Of a stretch of DNA of 64,000 nt, positions 28,394 through 36,526 are shown one piece after another. Origin of the DNA: Chitinophagales bacterium (GTDB lineage Bacteria; Bacteroidota; Bacteroidia; Chitinophagales; Saprospiraceae); the NCBI GenBank assembly GCA_017303875.1, contig JAFLBP010000004.1:62001-126000 (forward strand), given 5' to 3'. The notes beneath the pieces were generated by a model that was given only the letters and a program-made list of their open reading frames with translations, was not told the origin of the DNA and did no database searches. A program made the position numbers and the translations under genes. Within the stretch, counting starts at the first letter, position 1, and each line of letters starts with the position of its first letter.

Positions 28394-31300
28394 TATTCCT
28401 GTTTTACCCGGATATAATCCACCTGTACACTGCGTGCCAAACGGTTGAGTTCGGGCAGCTCCGTTTGCTTGATTTTGGTCCAGATGGCCAGCTGTTTGTC
28501 GGTCTGCTCGAACAGGGTCTGGCGTACTTCCAGCGACTGCCGCGTGGGCGGAAAATCATCGCCCACATTCACGCCCATGAGGTTGGCCAGCTTGTCGTTC
28601 AGGCGCACCGGATAGTTGAGCGGGTCCTGGGAGGAGCGGTTTTTAGTCTGGTAAATGGCCTCTTCCACAGCCGTCATCGTAGAGTCGATGCGGACGGCCA
28701 GGCTGCGCACCCCGGCAAACTCGGCCGATTTGCCGCCCATGGTTTTCATCTCCTTGACTTGCGCGCGCACCTGCCGGATTTCCCGGATGGCGCGGTGCGC
28801 CGCCGTCAGCTTGTCGCCCACCGATTGTACAAACTCAAACTGCGCTTTAAAATCTTCCGGCGTTGCGGTGGAGCGCGGATCTTTCAGGATACGGAACGTT
28901 TGCTCCTGAGAAGTGCCCCGAACATTGAGGCTTACCTGATAGTTACCCGGCACGGCTTTGGCGCCTTCCAGATCGTAGCTCCACAACACCATGCCGTCGA
29001 ATTTTTCGGCATCGGGGTAGCGCATATTCCACAGGAAACGGTTGGAGCCTGATTTTACACTCAAATTGCCATAACGCGGCGAACTGCCCAGCTTCTGGTT
29101 GGAAAATACCCGAATGGTATCACCGTCTGCTTCCATAATGGTCAGCACGATGGTGTCCTTTTCGCCCGGCGCATCGGGCAGGTAAAAGTGAATGTCCGTC
29201 CCGTTGGGGGCATTTTCGCCATTCAGTTTGGAGCCTTTGCTGCTGCCGCCTTTGGTGCGGTAGGCATCGGCGGGTTTCAGCAGGTGTACGGTGCTTTGGA
29301 AGCCCGTCAGCCTGGGGCGATCGCGCCACTGCTGGATGGGCGATAGGTCGTCTATGATCCACAGCGAGCGGCCTTGCGTGGCTGCCACGAGGCTGTTTTG
29401 CTTGATGGTGAGGTCGGTAATGGGCACAATGGGCAGGTTGAGCTGGAACGGTTTCCAGTTTTTACCATTGTTGAAGCTGATATACATGCCTTCTTCAGTG
29501 CCGGTAAACAGCAGTCCCTGATCGTTCGGATGCGCGCGCACAACCCGCGTGAAATGGTTTGGTGCAATGCCCTGGGTGATTTTTTCCCAACTTTTACCGT
29601 AATCCGAAGTGTAGTACAAATACGGCTGGTAGTCGCCCTGGCGGAAACCCGTACAGGCGAGGTAGCAACCGCCATCGGTATGCGGATCGGGTTCGAGGGA
29701 GTTGACGCAGGTCCACTTGGGCAGATCGGGCGGCGTGACGTTGCTCCAGTTTTTGCCGCCATCGCGGGTGACATGCACCAGACCGTCGTCGCTGCCTGTC
29801 CAGATTACACCAGCGACACGCGGACTTTCTGCTGCCGCAAAAATGGTGCAATAATATTCCACGCTGGTATTGTCCTGTGTGATGGGGCCACCCGACGATT
29901 TTTGTTTCGACTTATCGTTGGTCGTCAGGTCGGGACTGATATTGGTCCAGGTCTGGCCTTCGTCGGTGGTCAGGTGGAGTACATTGGAGCAGGCGTAAAG
30001 CTTTTTCGGGTCGTGCGGACTGAAGAACAGCGGAAAGTTCCACTGGAAGCGGTATTTGGCATCTTCTGCGCCGTGGCCCATATTGTCTTCCGGCCAGACA
30101 TTGATGACGCGCGAGGTTTTGCGCTGGTGGTCCACGCGGCTGAGGAAGCCGTGGTATTCGCCGCCGTATACGATGTCGTTGTTGAGCGGGTCAACGGCCA
30201 CGTGGCCGCTTTCGCCGCCTGCGGTGGATTCCCAGTCGCGCTCCGTGATGGCGCCGCCGTCGCTGCGGCTGTTGATGCGGATGCAGGAATTGTCCTGCTG
30301 CGCGGCATAAATGCGGAAGGGAAAATGGTTGTCGGTCGTTACGCGGTAGAACTGCGCGGTGGGCTGGTTGTGGTAGGTGCTCCAGGTTTCGCCGCCGTCG
30401 TAGCTGATTTGTGCGCCGCCGTCATCGCCGATAATCATACGTTTGGGGTCTTCGGGTGCAATCCAGAGCGCGTGGTGGTCGCCGTGGGGCGCGTATTTAC
30501 CGGAAAATGTTTTGCCGCCGTCTTTGGATTTGTGGTAGGCCACATTCATCACATACACCACATCTTCATCTTTGGTATCGGCGTAAATGCGGGTATAGTA
30601 CCAGGCGCGCTGGCGCAGGTTGCGGTCTTCATTGACTTTCGTCCATTTTCTGCCGCCGTCGTCGGAGCGAAAAACGCCGCCCGTCTGGCTTTCCACAATG
30701 GCATATACGCGGTCGGGCTTCACTGCACTCACCGACACCCCGATGATGCCCAGTGTATCTTTGGGCAGACCATCGTTGCGGGAAATTTCCGACCAGGTAT
30801 CGCCGCCGTCGGTCGATTTCCAGAGGCTGCTGCCTTCGCCGCCGCTGGAAAGGCTCCATGGGGTGCGGCGTACGCGCCAGAACGAAGCGTACAGGATGCG
30901 CGGGTTGGTGGGGTCCATGCAGAGGTCAACGGCGCCGACATCATTGTTGACAAACAGCACGCGCTGCCAGGTTTTGCCGCCATCGCGGGTGCGGTACACG
31001 CCGCGCTCTTCGGAGGATTTGAACAGGTCGCCCAGCACTGCGGCGTACACCACATCGGCATTGGTGGGGTGGATTTGCAGGCGCGGGATATGGCGGCTGT
31101 CTTTCAGGCCGATGTTTTTCCAGGTACGGCCGGCGTCGTCGGATTTCCACATGCCGCTGCCATAGCTGACATTGCCGCGCACGGTAACTTCGCCGCCGCC
31201 CACATAGAGTACATTCGGGTCGGAGGGCGCCACTTCAATCGCGCCGATACTGCCGCCGAAATAGCCGTCGGAGATGGATTCCCAGGTACGGCCACCGTCC

Positions 31301-31554
31301 TGCGTGCGCCAGATGCCGCCGCCTGTAGCGCCGAAGTAAAAGAGGTTGGGTTTGCCGGGTACGCCGGTGACTGCTGCCGAACGGCCGCCGCGGAAGGGGC
31401 CGATATTGCGCCAGCTCAGGGCGTCGTAGAATTGATCTGCAACGCCGTTATTGGTGGGCGGCGGGGCAGGAGCAGGGGCTTGGGTGGTCTTTTTTTGAGC
31501 AAATGCCGGAGAAAGGGCAAAAAGACAAAACAGGAGGAGGACTAATTGCTTCAT
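28393..31554 (-). CDS. Secreted BNR/sortilin-type beta-propeller protein, paralogue 2
   Basis: A 1053-aa exported protein with signal peptide (MKQLVLLLFCLFALSPAFAQ). Many Asp-box repeats are visible (TQDGGRTW, KSDDAGRTW, TRDGGKTW, SYDGGETW), as is a conserved GDDGGAQISYDGG block matching paralogue 1. After the propeller (to about residue 760) comes a beta-sandwich-like region that includes NRFLWNMRYPDAEKF, then a helical C-terminus. Paralogue 1 has the same overall order but carries a Lys-rich insert that this one lacks. I start at MKQL because the longer frame to 31701 runs through an intergenic palindrome. Substrate and catalytic role are unknown. Confidence 0.9.
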   Translation of the reverse strand: MKQLVLLLFCLFALSPAFAQKKTTQAPAPAPPPTNNGVADQFYDALSWRNIGPFRGGRSAAVTGVPGKPNLFYFGATGGGIWRTQDGGRTWESISDGYFGGSIGAIEVAPSDPNVLYVGGGEVTVRGNVSYGSGMWKSDDAGRTWKNIGLKDSRHIPRLQIHPTNADVVYAAVLGDLFKSSEERGVYRTRDGGKTWQRVLFVNNDVGAVDLCMDPTNPRILYASFWRVRRTPWSLSSGGEGSSLWKSTDGGDTWSEISRNDGLPKDTLGIIGVSVSAVKPDRVYAIVESQTGGVFRSDDGGRKWTKVNEDRNLRQRAWYYTRIYADTKDEDVVYVMNVAYHKSKDGGKTFSGKYAPHGDHHALWIAPEDPKRMIIGDDGGAQISYDGGETWSTYHNQPTAQFYRVTTDNHFPFRIYAAQQDNSCIRINSRSDGGAITERDWESTAGGESGHVAVDPLNNDIVYGGEYHGFLSRVDHQRKTSRVINVWPEDNMGHGAEDAKYRFQWNFPLFFSPHDPKKLYACSNVLHLTTDEGQTWTNISPDLTTNDKSKQKSSGGPITQDNTSVEYYCTIFAAAESPRVAGVIWTGSDDGLVHVTRDGGKNWSNVTPPDLPKWTCVNSLEPDPHTDGGCYLACTGFRQGDYQPYLYYTSDYGKSWEKITQGIAPNHFTRVVRAHPNDQGLLFTGTEEGMYISFNNGKNWKPFQLNLPIVPITDLTIKQNSLVAATQGRSLWIIDDLSPIQQWRDRPRLTGFQSTVHLLKPADAYRTKGGSSKGSKLNGENAPNGTDIHFYLPDAPGEKDTIVLTIMEADGDTIRVFSNQKLGSSPRYGNLSVKSGSNRFLWNMRYPDAEKFDGMVLWSYDLEGAKAVPGNYQVSLNVRGTSQEQTFRILKDPRSTATPEDFKAQFEFVQSVGDKLTAAHRAIREIRQVRAQVKEMKTMGGKSAEFAGVRSLAVRIDSTMTAVEEAIYQTKNRSSQDPLNYPVRLNDKLANLMGVNVGDDFPPTRQSLEVRQTLFEQTDKQLAIWTKIKQTELPELNRLARSVQVDYIRVKQE

Positions 31555-31670
31555 GCTGAAATTAAATTTGGGGCAATGATAGGAAAAAAATGGAAAATGC
31601 AAATAGCTCCCTAGTCTTTGTTCGGGTTGTTTTACTTTTGTGGGATGTTGCTCACAACTGTGACACGGAA

Positions 31671-31762
31671 GGTTTCGCACAGATGGGCACAGATCGTTCA
31701 CACAGAAAACACAGAATTCTGAGACATCTGTGTGGTTGATCTGTGCCTATCTGTGCGAAACC
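31671..31762. repeat. Family C palindrome, copy 2
   Basis: Arms 31671-31695 and 31738-31762 pair with one mismatch in 25. It lies in the divergent gap between paralogue 2 and the pullulanase gene, directly upstream of the latter's start. Confidence 0.92.
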
Positions 31763-31788
31763 CCTTTTCAACGTTACTGGCCATTTTT

Positions 31789-34266
31789 ATGAAAAAAATA
31801 CTTCTCCTTTGCTGCGGAATTTTCTTCGCCCTTATGCTGCAAGCGCAGGAATCCAAAACTTACCCCAAAATCCATATCCCCACCGACAGCGCGCACATCC
31901 TGCGCCTGCAGGAAATCAATCGCGACATCTGGCAACCTTTCATTGAAGCCTACGCCACCAACAACGCCGAACAATACCTCCGGCTCAACGCGCCCGAGTT
32001 GATCCGCGCCGTGGGCGGCCGTTTTAAAAGCATTGAAAAATTAGCCCCCTACGCCGAAAAAGTGCGCAGCGATTTTGCCACGCCCGGCCGCAAAGTGCGC
32101 ATCGGTTTTCGTTTTTTTGAACGGGTGGCCGATGAAAATTCCGCTTCCGAACGCGGTATTTATCGTTTTTCCTGGTTTAATGAAAAAGGCGAACGCAGCG
32201 ATTATTACGCGCGTTTTCATGTGTTTCACAAAAAAGTAAACGGTAAATGGCAAATTATGGTGGATTACGACAGCAATGAAGACGAAACAATCGGCGCCGG
32301 CGACTTTGCCGCCGCCCTGCCCATGGACGAATTTGAACCCTGGATGAACAACTACAACAACTACCCCGAGTATAAAGGCGAATTGGGCCTCCTCCCGCAG
32401 CCCGACAAACACTTCGTTTTCCGACTTTGGTCGCCCGCCGCCACGGCCGCACGCCTCTGCCTCTATGCACGTGGCGACGGCGGCACAGCCCTCAAATGCA
32501 TTGACCTTAAAGCCGGAGCAGCCGGTACCTGGGAAGCCCGCCTCTTGCCCGAAAACAAAGGTCAATATTATACAGTGCAGGTGAAAATCGGCGGCCGCTG
32601 GCTCGATGAAACGCCCGACCCCTACGCCAAAGCTGTGGGCCTCAATGGCAAACGCGCCCAAATTCTCGACCTGGCAGAGACCAACCCGGCGGGCTGGAAC
32701 AAAGACAAAAGTCCCGCCCTGCGCCAGCCCACCGATATTGTGCTGTACGAACTGCATGTGCGCGACCTGTCTTCCAACGCCAATTCCGGCATCAAAAACA
32801 AGGGAAAATTCCTGGGATTGACCGAAAAAGGCACGAAAAACGCCGAAGGGCTGTCCACCGGACTCGATCACCTGCGCGAACTCGGCGTAACGCATATTCA
32901 CCTGCTGCCCGCCTTCGATTATCGCTCCATTGATGAAAGCCAGCCTTTTTCGCCTGAGCGCTACAACTGGGGCTACGACCCCGAAAACTACAATGTGCCC
33001 GAAGGCTCCTACGCCAGCAATGCGGCCGATGGGGCCGTGCGTATCCGCGAGTTCAAGCAGATGGTACAGGCCCTGCACGCCGCCGGCCTGCGCGTGGTCA
33101 TGGACGTGGTGTACAACCACACCGGCGCTACCGAGCAGTCGGTCTTCAACCGAGTGGCCCCCGGCTACTACTACCGCCAGAACGCCGAAGGCGGCTGGTC
33201 CGACGCCTCCGCCTGCGGCAACGAAACCGCCTCCGAACGCGCCATGATGCGCCGCTACATGATTGAATCGCTCAAATACTGGGTAAAAGAATACCATATT
33301 GACGGCTTCCGCTTCGACCTCATGGGCATCCACGACATTGAAACGATGAACGAGATCAGCCGGGAATTGCACGCCCTCGACCCCGGCATTTACCTGTATG
33401 GCGAAGGCTGGACGGCCGGCGGTAGTCCCGTGCCCGACGAGCAGCGCGCCCTCAAGCGCAACACCCTGCAACTCGACCGCGTGGCGGCCTTCAGCGACGA
33501 CTTCCGCGACGCGCTCAAGGGCAGCGTGTTCGACCACGACGATACGGGTTTCGTGAGCGGCAAAGCCGGTACGGAAGAAAGCATCAAATTCGGTATTGTG
33601 GCTGCGACCATGCACCCGCAGCTCGATTTCAGCAAGGTCAATTACTCCAAAGCGCCCTGGGCGGCTGCGCCGCAGCAATGCGTCAACTACGCCGAATGCC
33701 ACGACAACCACACACTTTGGGATCGCTTGGCCAACTCCCGTCCGGAGGCCACTGAAGCCGAGCGCATCCGCATGCACCACCTGGCGCTGTCCATGATCCT
33801 GACCGCGCAGGGCGTACCCTTCCTGCATGCCGGCGCCGAGTTTTTGCGCACGAAACAAGGCGTGGAAAACTCCTATCAATCGCCCGACGCCATTAACACG
33901 ATGGACTGGAGCCGCAAAACCCGCTACGCCGATACCCATCGTTTTGTGCAGCAGTTGTTGCGCCTGCGCCGCGCGCACCCGGCCTTCCGGATGACCACAG
34001 CAGCAGCCATACAGCAGCACCTGCGTTTCCTGAACACCCCAATGCCCAACGTGGTGGCGTTCCACCTGAACGGCGCGGCCGTGGGGGATACGTGGAAAGA
34101 AATCGTCGTGGTGCACAATGGCAATGCTAGCGCGCAGACGATAGCATTGCCCGAAGGCGTTTGGTCGGTGGCCTTAGCAGACGGCCGTTTTGCGGCGGGT
34201 AAGGCCCGGCGGGTATCGGGTAATGTTGCGGTGGAAGGGGTGAGTAGTATGGTGGTTTGGCGGTAG
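31789..34266 (+). CDS. Secreted type I pullulanase with N-terminal NTF2-like domain
   Basis: An 825-aa exported protein (signal peptide MKKILLLCCGIFFALMLQAQ). Residues about 30-175 look like an NTF2/SnoaL (DUF4440) domain, an unexpected partner. A CBM48-like sandwich follows (FRLWSPAATAARLCLYARGD), then a GH13 barrel with the pullulanase signature YNWGYDPENYNVPEGSY. Catalytic residues are the nucleophile Asp510 (GFRFDLMG), acid/base Glu539 (YLYGEGW) and Asp639 (AECHDNHTLWD). It should cleave alpha-1,6 bonds in pullulan, glycogen or starch outside the cytoplasm. The GC content is high and uniform along the gene, so the fusion is not an assembly seam by composition. Confidence 0.92.
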   Translation: MKKILLLCCGIFFALMLQAQESKTYPKIHIPTDSAHILRLQEINRDIWQPFIEAYATNNAEQYLRLNAPELIRAVGGRFKSIEKLAPYAEKVRSDFATPGRKVRIGFRFFERVADENSASERGIYRFSWFNEKGERSDYYARFHVFHKKVNGKWQIMVDYDSNEDETIGAGDFAAALPMDEFEPWMNNYNNYPEYKGELGLLPQPDKHFVFRLWSPAATAARLCLYARGDGGTALKCIDLKAGAAGTWEARLLPENKGQYYTVQVKIGGRWLDETPDPYAKAVGLNGKRAQILDLAETNPAGWNKDKSPALRQPTDIVLYELHVRDLSSNANSGIKNKGKFLGLTEKGTKNAEGLSTGLDHLRELGVTHIHLLPAFDYRSIDESQPFSPERYNWGYDPENYNVPEGSYASNAADGAVRIREFKQMVQALHAAGLRVVMDVVYNHTGATEQSVFNRVAPGYYYRQNAEGGWSDASACGNETASERAMMRRYMIESLKYWVKEYHIDGFRFDLMGIHDIETMNEISRELHALDPGIYLYGEGWTAGGSPVPDEQRALKRNTLQLDRVAAFSDDFRDALKGSVFDHDDTGFVSGKAGTEESIKFGIVAATMHPQLDFSKVNYSKAPWAAAPQQCVNYAECHDNHTLWDRLANSRPEATEAERIRMHHLALSMILTAQGVPFLHAGAEFLRTKQGVENSYQSPDAINTMDWSRKTRYADTHRFVQQLLRLRRAHPAFRMTTAAAIQQHLRFLNTPMPNVVAFHLNGAAVGDTWKEIVVVHNGNASAQTIALPEGVWSVALADGRFAAGKARRVSGNVAVEGVSSMVVWR

Positions 34267-34313
34267 GGGGGAATGGGTAATTCCAAACAAGCTCAGACTG
34301 GCTTGCTGTGGCA

Positions 34314-35015
34314 CTACCAAATTCTATTCCTTTTTTTTACCCGATGGAGTTGATATTCCCGTTTATAAAACCCCGTAAATACGCTGGTTATATGAATTCG
34401 ATTGATATTAAGGTGCAAAGAATCAGCCCAAAATCTATTTGGATTTTGCATTACTATTTTACCACTTATCTCTGTAAAGAGATATAAACTTTTGTCGCCT
34501 TGATAAGAAATATTGTAAGTTGTAGAATCAACTGCTGTCAAGACTTTTGTCGGCTCAAATATTTCCTCTAAAAAGTAAAACTTGTTCCCCCGAAACCGAT
34601 AATTTGGCGATAAAGCGCCCAAAATAAAATTTAAACGCTTTGTATCACTTATTACAAGATAAGCTGATTCAACATTCGTATCCTTCCGAACAATTTCCTG
34701 CTGCTTTGGATCAAGTACGGCCTCAAATTGCTGCCTCATAAAATTCGGATCGGAAAGTATTCCCTGCATTGTTTTGTCTGGCTTGCCCTTACATTTGGAA
34801 TGCTGCAAATCATATTTGATTATAGAATCTTTTCGGATGATATTTAAAAAGCAGTTACACGTTATTGGCTGAACAGAATCGTTGTAATTTGAAATTTGCC
34901 AGCTTAGTGTTACTTCACCAACATATTGACAGGTATACAAGTTGTTTTGTAATGTCGTTTTACAAGCTACAAGCAAAAAAGTCAAACTAAAGAGAAAAAA
35001 GAAATAGTATTTCAT
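34314..35015 (-). CDS. Hypothetical A+T-rich lipoprotein
   Basis: A 233-aa probable lipoprotein: MKYYFFFLFSLTFLLVAC with the lipidated cysteine at residue 18. No domain is recognised, and the body contains TCNCFLNIIRKDS and YLVISDTKRLNFILGAL. Base composition is clearly richer in A+T than the adjacent pullulanase gene, which suggests transfer. The open frame extends upstream to 35102, but the signal peptide fixes the start at 35015. It stands alone, convergent with the pullulanase gene. Confidence 0.7.
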   Translation of the reverse strand: MKYYFFFLFSLTFLLVACKTTLQNNLYTCQYVGEVTLSWQISNYNDSVQPITCNCFLNIIRKDSIIKYDLQHSKCKGKPDKTMQGILSDPNFMRQQFEAVLDPKQQEIVRKDTNVESAYLVISDTKRLNFILGALSPNYRFRGNKFYFLEEIFEPTKVLTAVDSTTYNISYQGDKSLYLFTEISGKIVMQNPNRFWADSLHLNINRIHITSVFTGFYKREYQLHRVKKRNRIW

Positions 35016-35142
35016 AGCATTATGATTCTTTTGATAATCATACCTCAACGCATTGCGGGTGCATGTTATTTTACTGATGAAAGCATCACCCATACTATAC
35101 ACCTCCTCCGAACCCTCATCGGCGAAAAAAAGACCCGGTACG

Positions 35143-35242
35143 TGTCATGCTGAGCGAAGCGAAGCATCTGGCCGGGCGCTACTACCAATCCCGGGCACCC
35201 TGCTCGCCCCCGGCCGGATGCTTCGCTTCGCTCAGCATGACA
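35143..35242. repeat. Family B palindrome, copy 2
   Basis: Perfect 26-bp arms at 35143-35168 and 35217-35242 with the same TGTCATGCTGAGCG core as 6476-6596. The inner part extends imperfectly with GGCCGGG/CCCGGCC. Confidence 0.93.
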
Positions 35243-35282
35243 GTCCTTAGGGGCTACGGTTTTCGTGCTGGCAAACCTTACA

Positions 35283-35400
35283 CCCGGGCACGTATGGGTT
35301 TCGCACAGATGTGCACAGATCACTTACACAGAAAACACAGATTCAGTGCCTTCTGTGTGAATGATCTGTGCCTGTCTGTGCGAACCCCTACGTGCCCAGG
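35283..35400. repeat. Family C palindrome, copy 3
   Basis: Inner arms 35297-35321 and 35363-35387, extended outward by CCGGGCACGTA/TACGTGCCCAGG. The core is nearly identical to the copy at 36366-36456, so the two are recent duplicates. From 35401 to about 35675 the sequence is A+T-rich with no gene seen. Confidence 0.9.
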
Positions 35401-35675
35401 CGTATTTTGCTGTACAGAGAGGCATTAGACAACTTTTGTGATAGCTGCCTAAATTCAGCATTCTATTCAATAAATTGTCAGAAAATGAATATTTGAAGAT
35501 AGAGTAGTAATATAATTGTTACTCAGAGTTTAATTCTCTTAGTCTCGCTGCGTTTATATTGTTGATGAGTTTAAACCTTCCTGACTTTATCACAAAAAAT
35601 ATCTCACTATTAAATATGTTTAATTTGTTTTTTTAAAATTATAATCATTTTTTTTAAGTTTATCGTAAAAGTATA

Positions 35676-35683
35676 TATTTTTG
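35676..35683 (+). promoter_or_regulatory. -7 box before small secreted protein gene
   Basis: TATTTTTG, 54 bp upstream of the start codon at 35738. No matching -33 box is seen. Confidence 0.45.
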
Positions 35684-35737
35684 CGATTCATTTTCTTACA
35701 TACAATGTTGTGCTTTGCAATTAAACAAAAATACACA

Positions 35738-36145
35738 ATGAGGTATCTGATTTTATTTTCCTTAATGATATTCTGTAATTTAGGATATGCGCAGTTTTTT
35801 GTCGGAGATTCCAAGGAAGCTGTATTGGGTTTCTTGATTGAGAATAATGTCAAATTCACAGAAGCTAAACTTTCTGATACGACAAGTCGAATATCGGTAC
35901 TTTATGAAAAAGAATATCAAATGATTTGGGTGTTAAATTCAGACAACGTGGTAATTAAACAAACCCTGATCCCAGAATCAAAAAATGGTGTTAATGAATT
36001 CGTAAGATGGTTTAATGAGGATTTTGTAAGAATATCCGATACTGAATGGCGAAATTATGCCAACGGTAGAATTTATAGAATACAATTGATTTATTTTCTA
36101 AAAGAACCGCTTTTTTCTATAACACTTTCCCCTGATTCTAAGTAA
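35738..36145 (+). CDS. Small secreted hypothetical protein
   Basis: A 135-aa protein with a signal peptide (MRYLILFSLMIFCNLGYAQ) and a mature part of about 115 residues. The pattern GDSKEAVLGFLIENN followed by short strands resembles small periplasmic proteins of unknown function in Bacteroidota, but I cannot name a family. It is A+T-rich and sits alone between groups of palindromes, like the lipoprotein gene before it. The -7 box at 35676 overlaps an upstream in-frame ATG (35681), which supports the start used here. Confidence 0.68.
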   Translation: MRYLILFSLMIFCNLGYAQFFVGDSKEAVLGFLIENNVKFTEAKLSDTTSRISVLYEKEYQMIWVLNSDNVVIKQTLIPESKNGVNEFVRWFNEDFVRISDTEWRNYANGRIYRIQLIYFLKEPLFSITLSPDSK

Positions 36146-36302
36146 TATTATCCTCTTTTCCAGAGTGAGTTCAATACTCTATCTGAAATCCACCTAGCCC
36201 ATCCTACGCCTCTTCCGCACCCGCATCGCCCCAGAAAAGACTCGGCCGGTAGCCTCAGCATGACAGTCCTTAGAGGCTACAGTTTTCGTAAACTCCGAAG
36301 AT

Positions 36303-36456
36303 GAATTTCCCGCAGAATACGCAGATTGACGCGCAGATCGCGCAGATTTTTATGTTATCTGTTAGGGTTTCGCACAGATGTGCACAGATCACTTACACAG
36401 AAAACACAGATTCAGTGCCTTCTGTGTGAATGATCTGTGCCCTTCTGTGCGAAACC
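36303..36456. repeat. Family D half-copy and family C palindrome, copy 4
   Basis: At 36303-36355 there is one arm of the family D palindrome (CGCAGAT words). It is followed by a complete family C copy with arms 36366-36390 and 36432-36456. A family B remnant (CAGCATGACAGTCC) precedes them at about 36256. Together they fill the gap before the T9SS gene. Confidence 0.85.
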
Positions 36457-36526
36457 CAACGCAGTGTAGCAGGAAATTTGCCGCTTGCAGCCGATTGATG
36501 GATTTCCGAACATGCTCTCAGTCCGA

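Noticed and set aside
32041..34116. A 691-aa open frame antisense to the pullulanase gene, and similar long antisense frames at 1178-2143, 22396-23754, 29374-31545 and 44808-46025
   Set aside because: They mirror the third-position bias of real genes on the other strand, which have clear family motifs. The antisense products match nothing and lack plausible starts.
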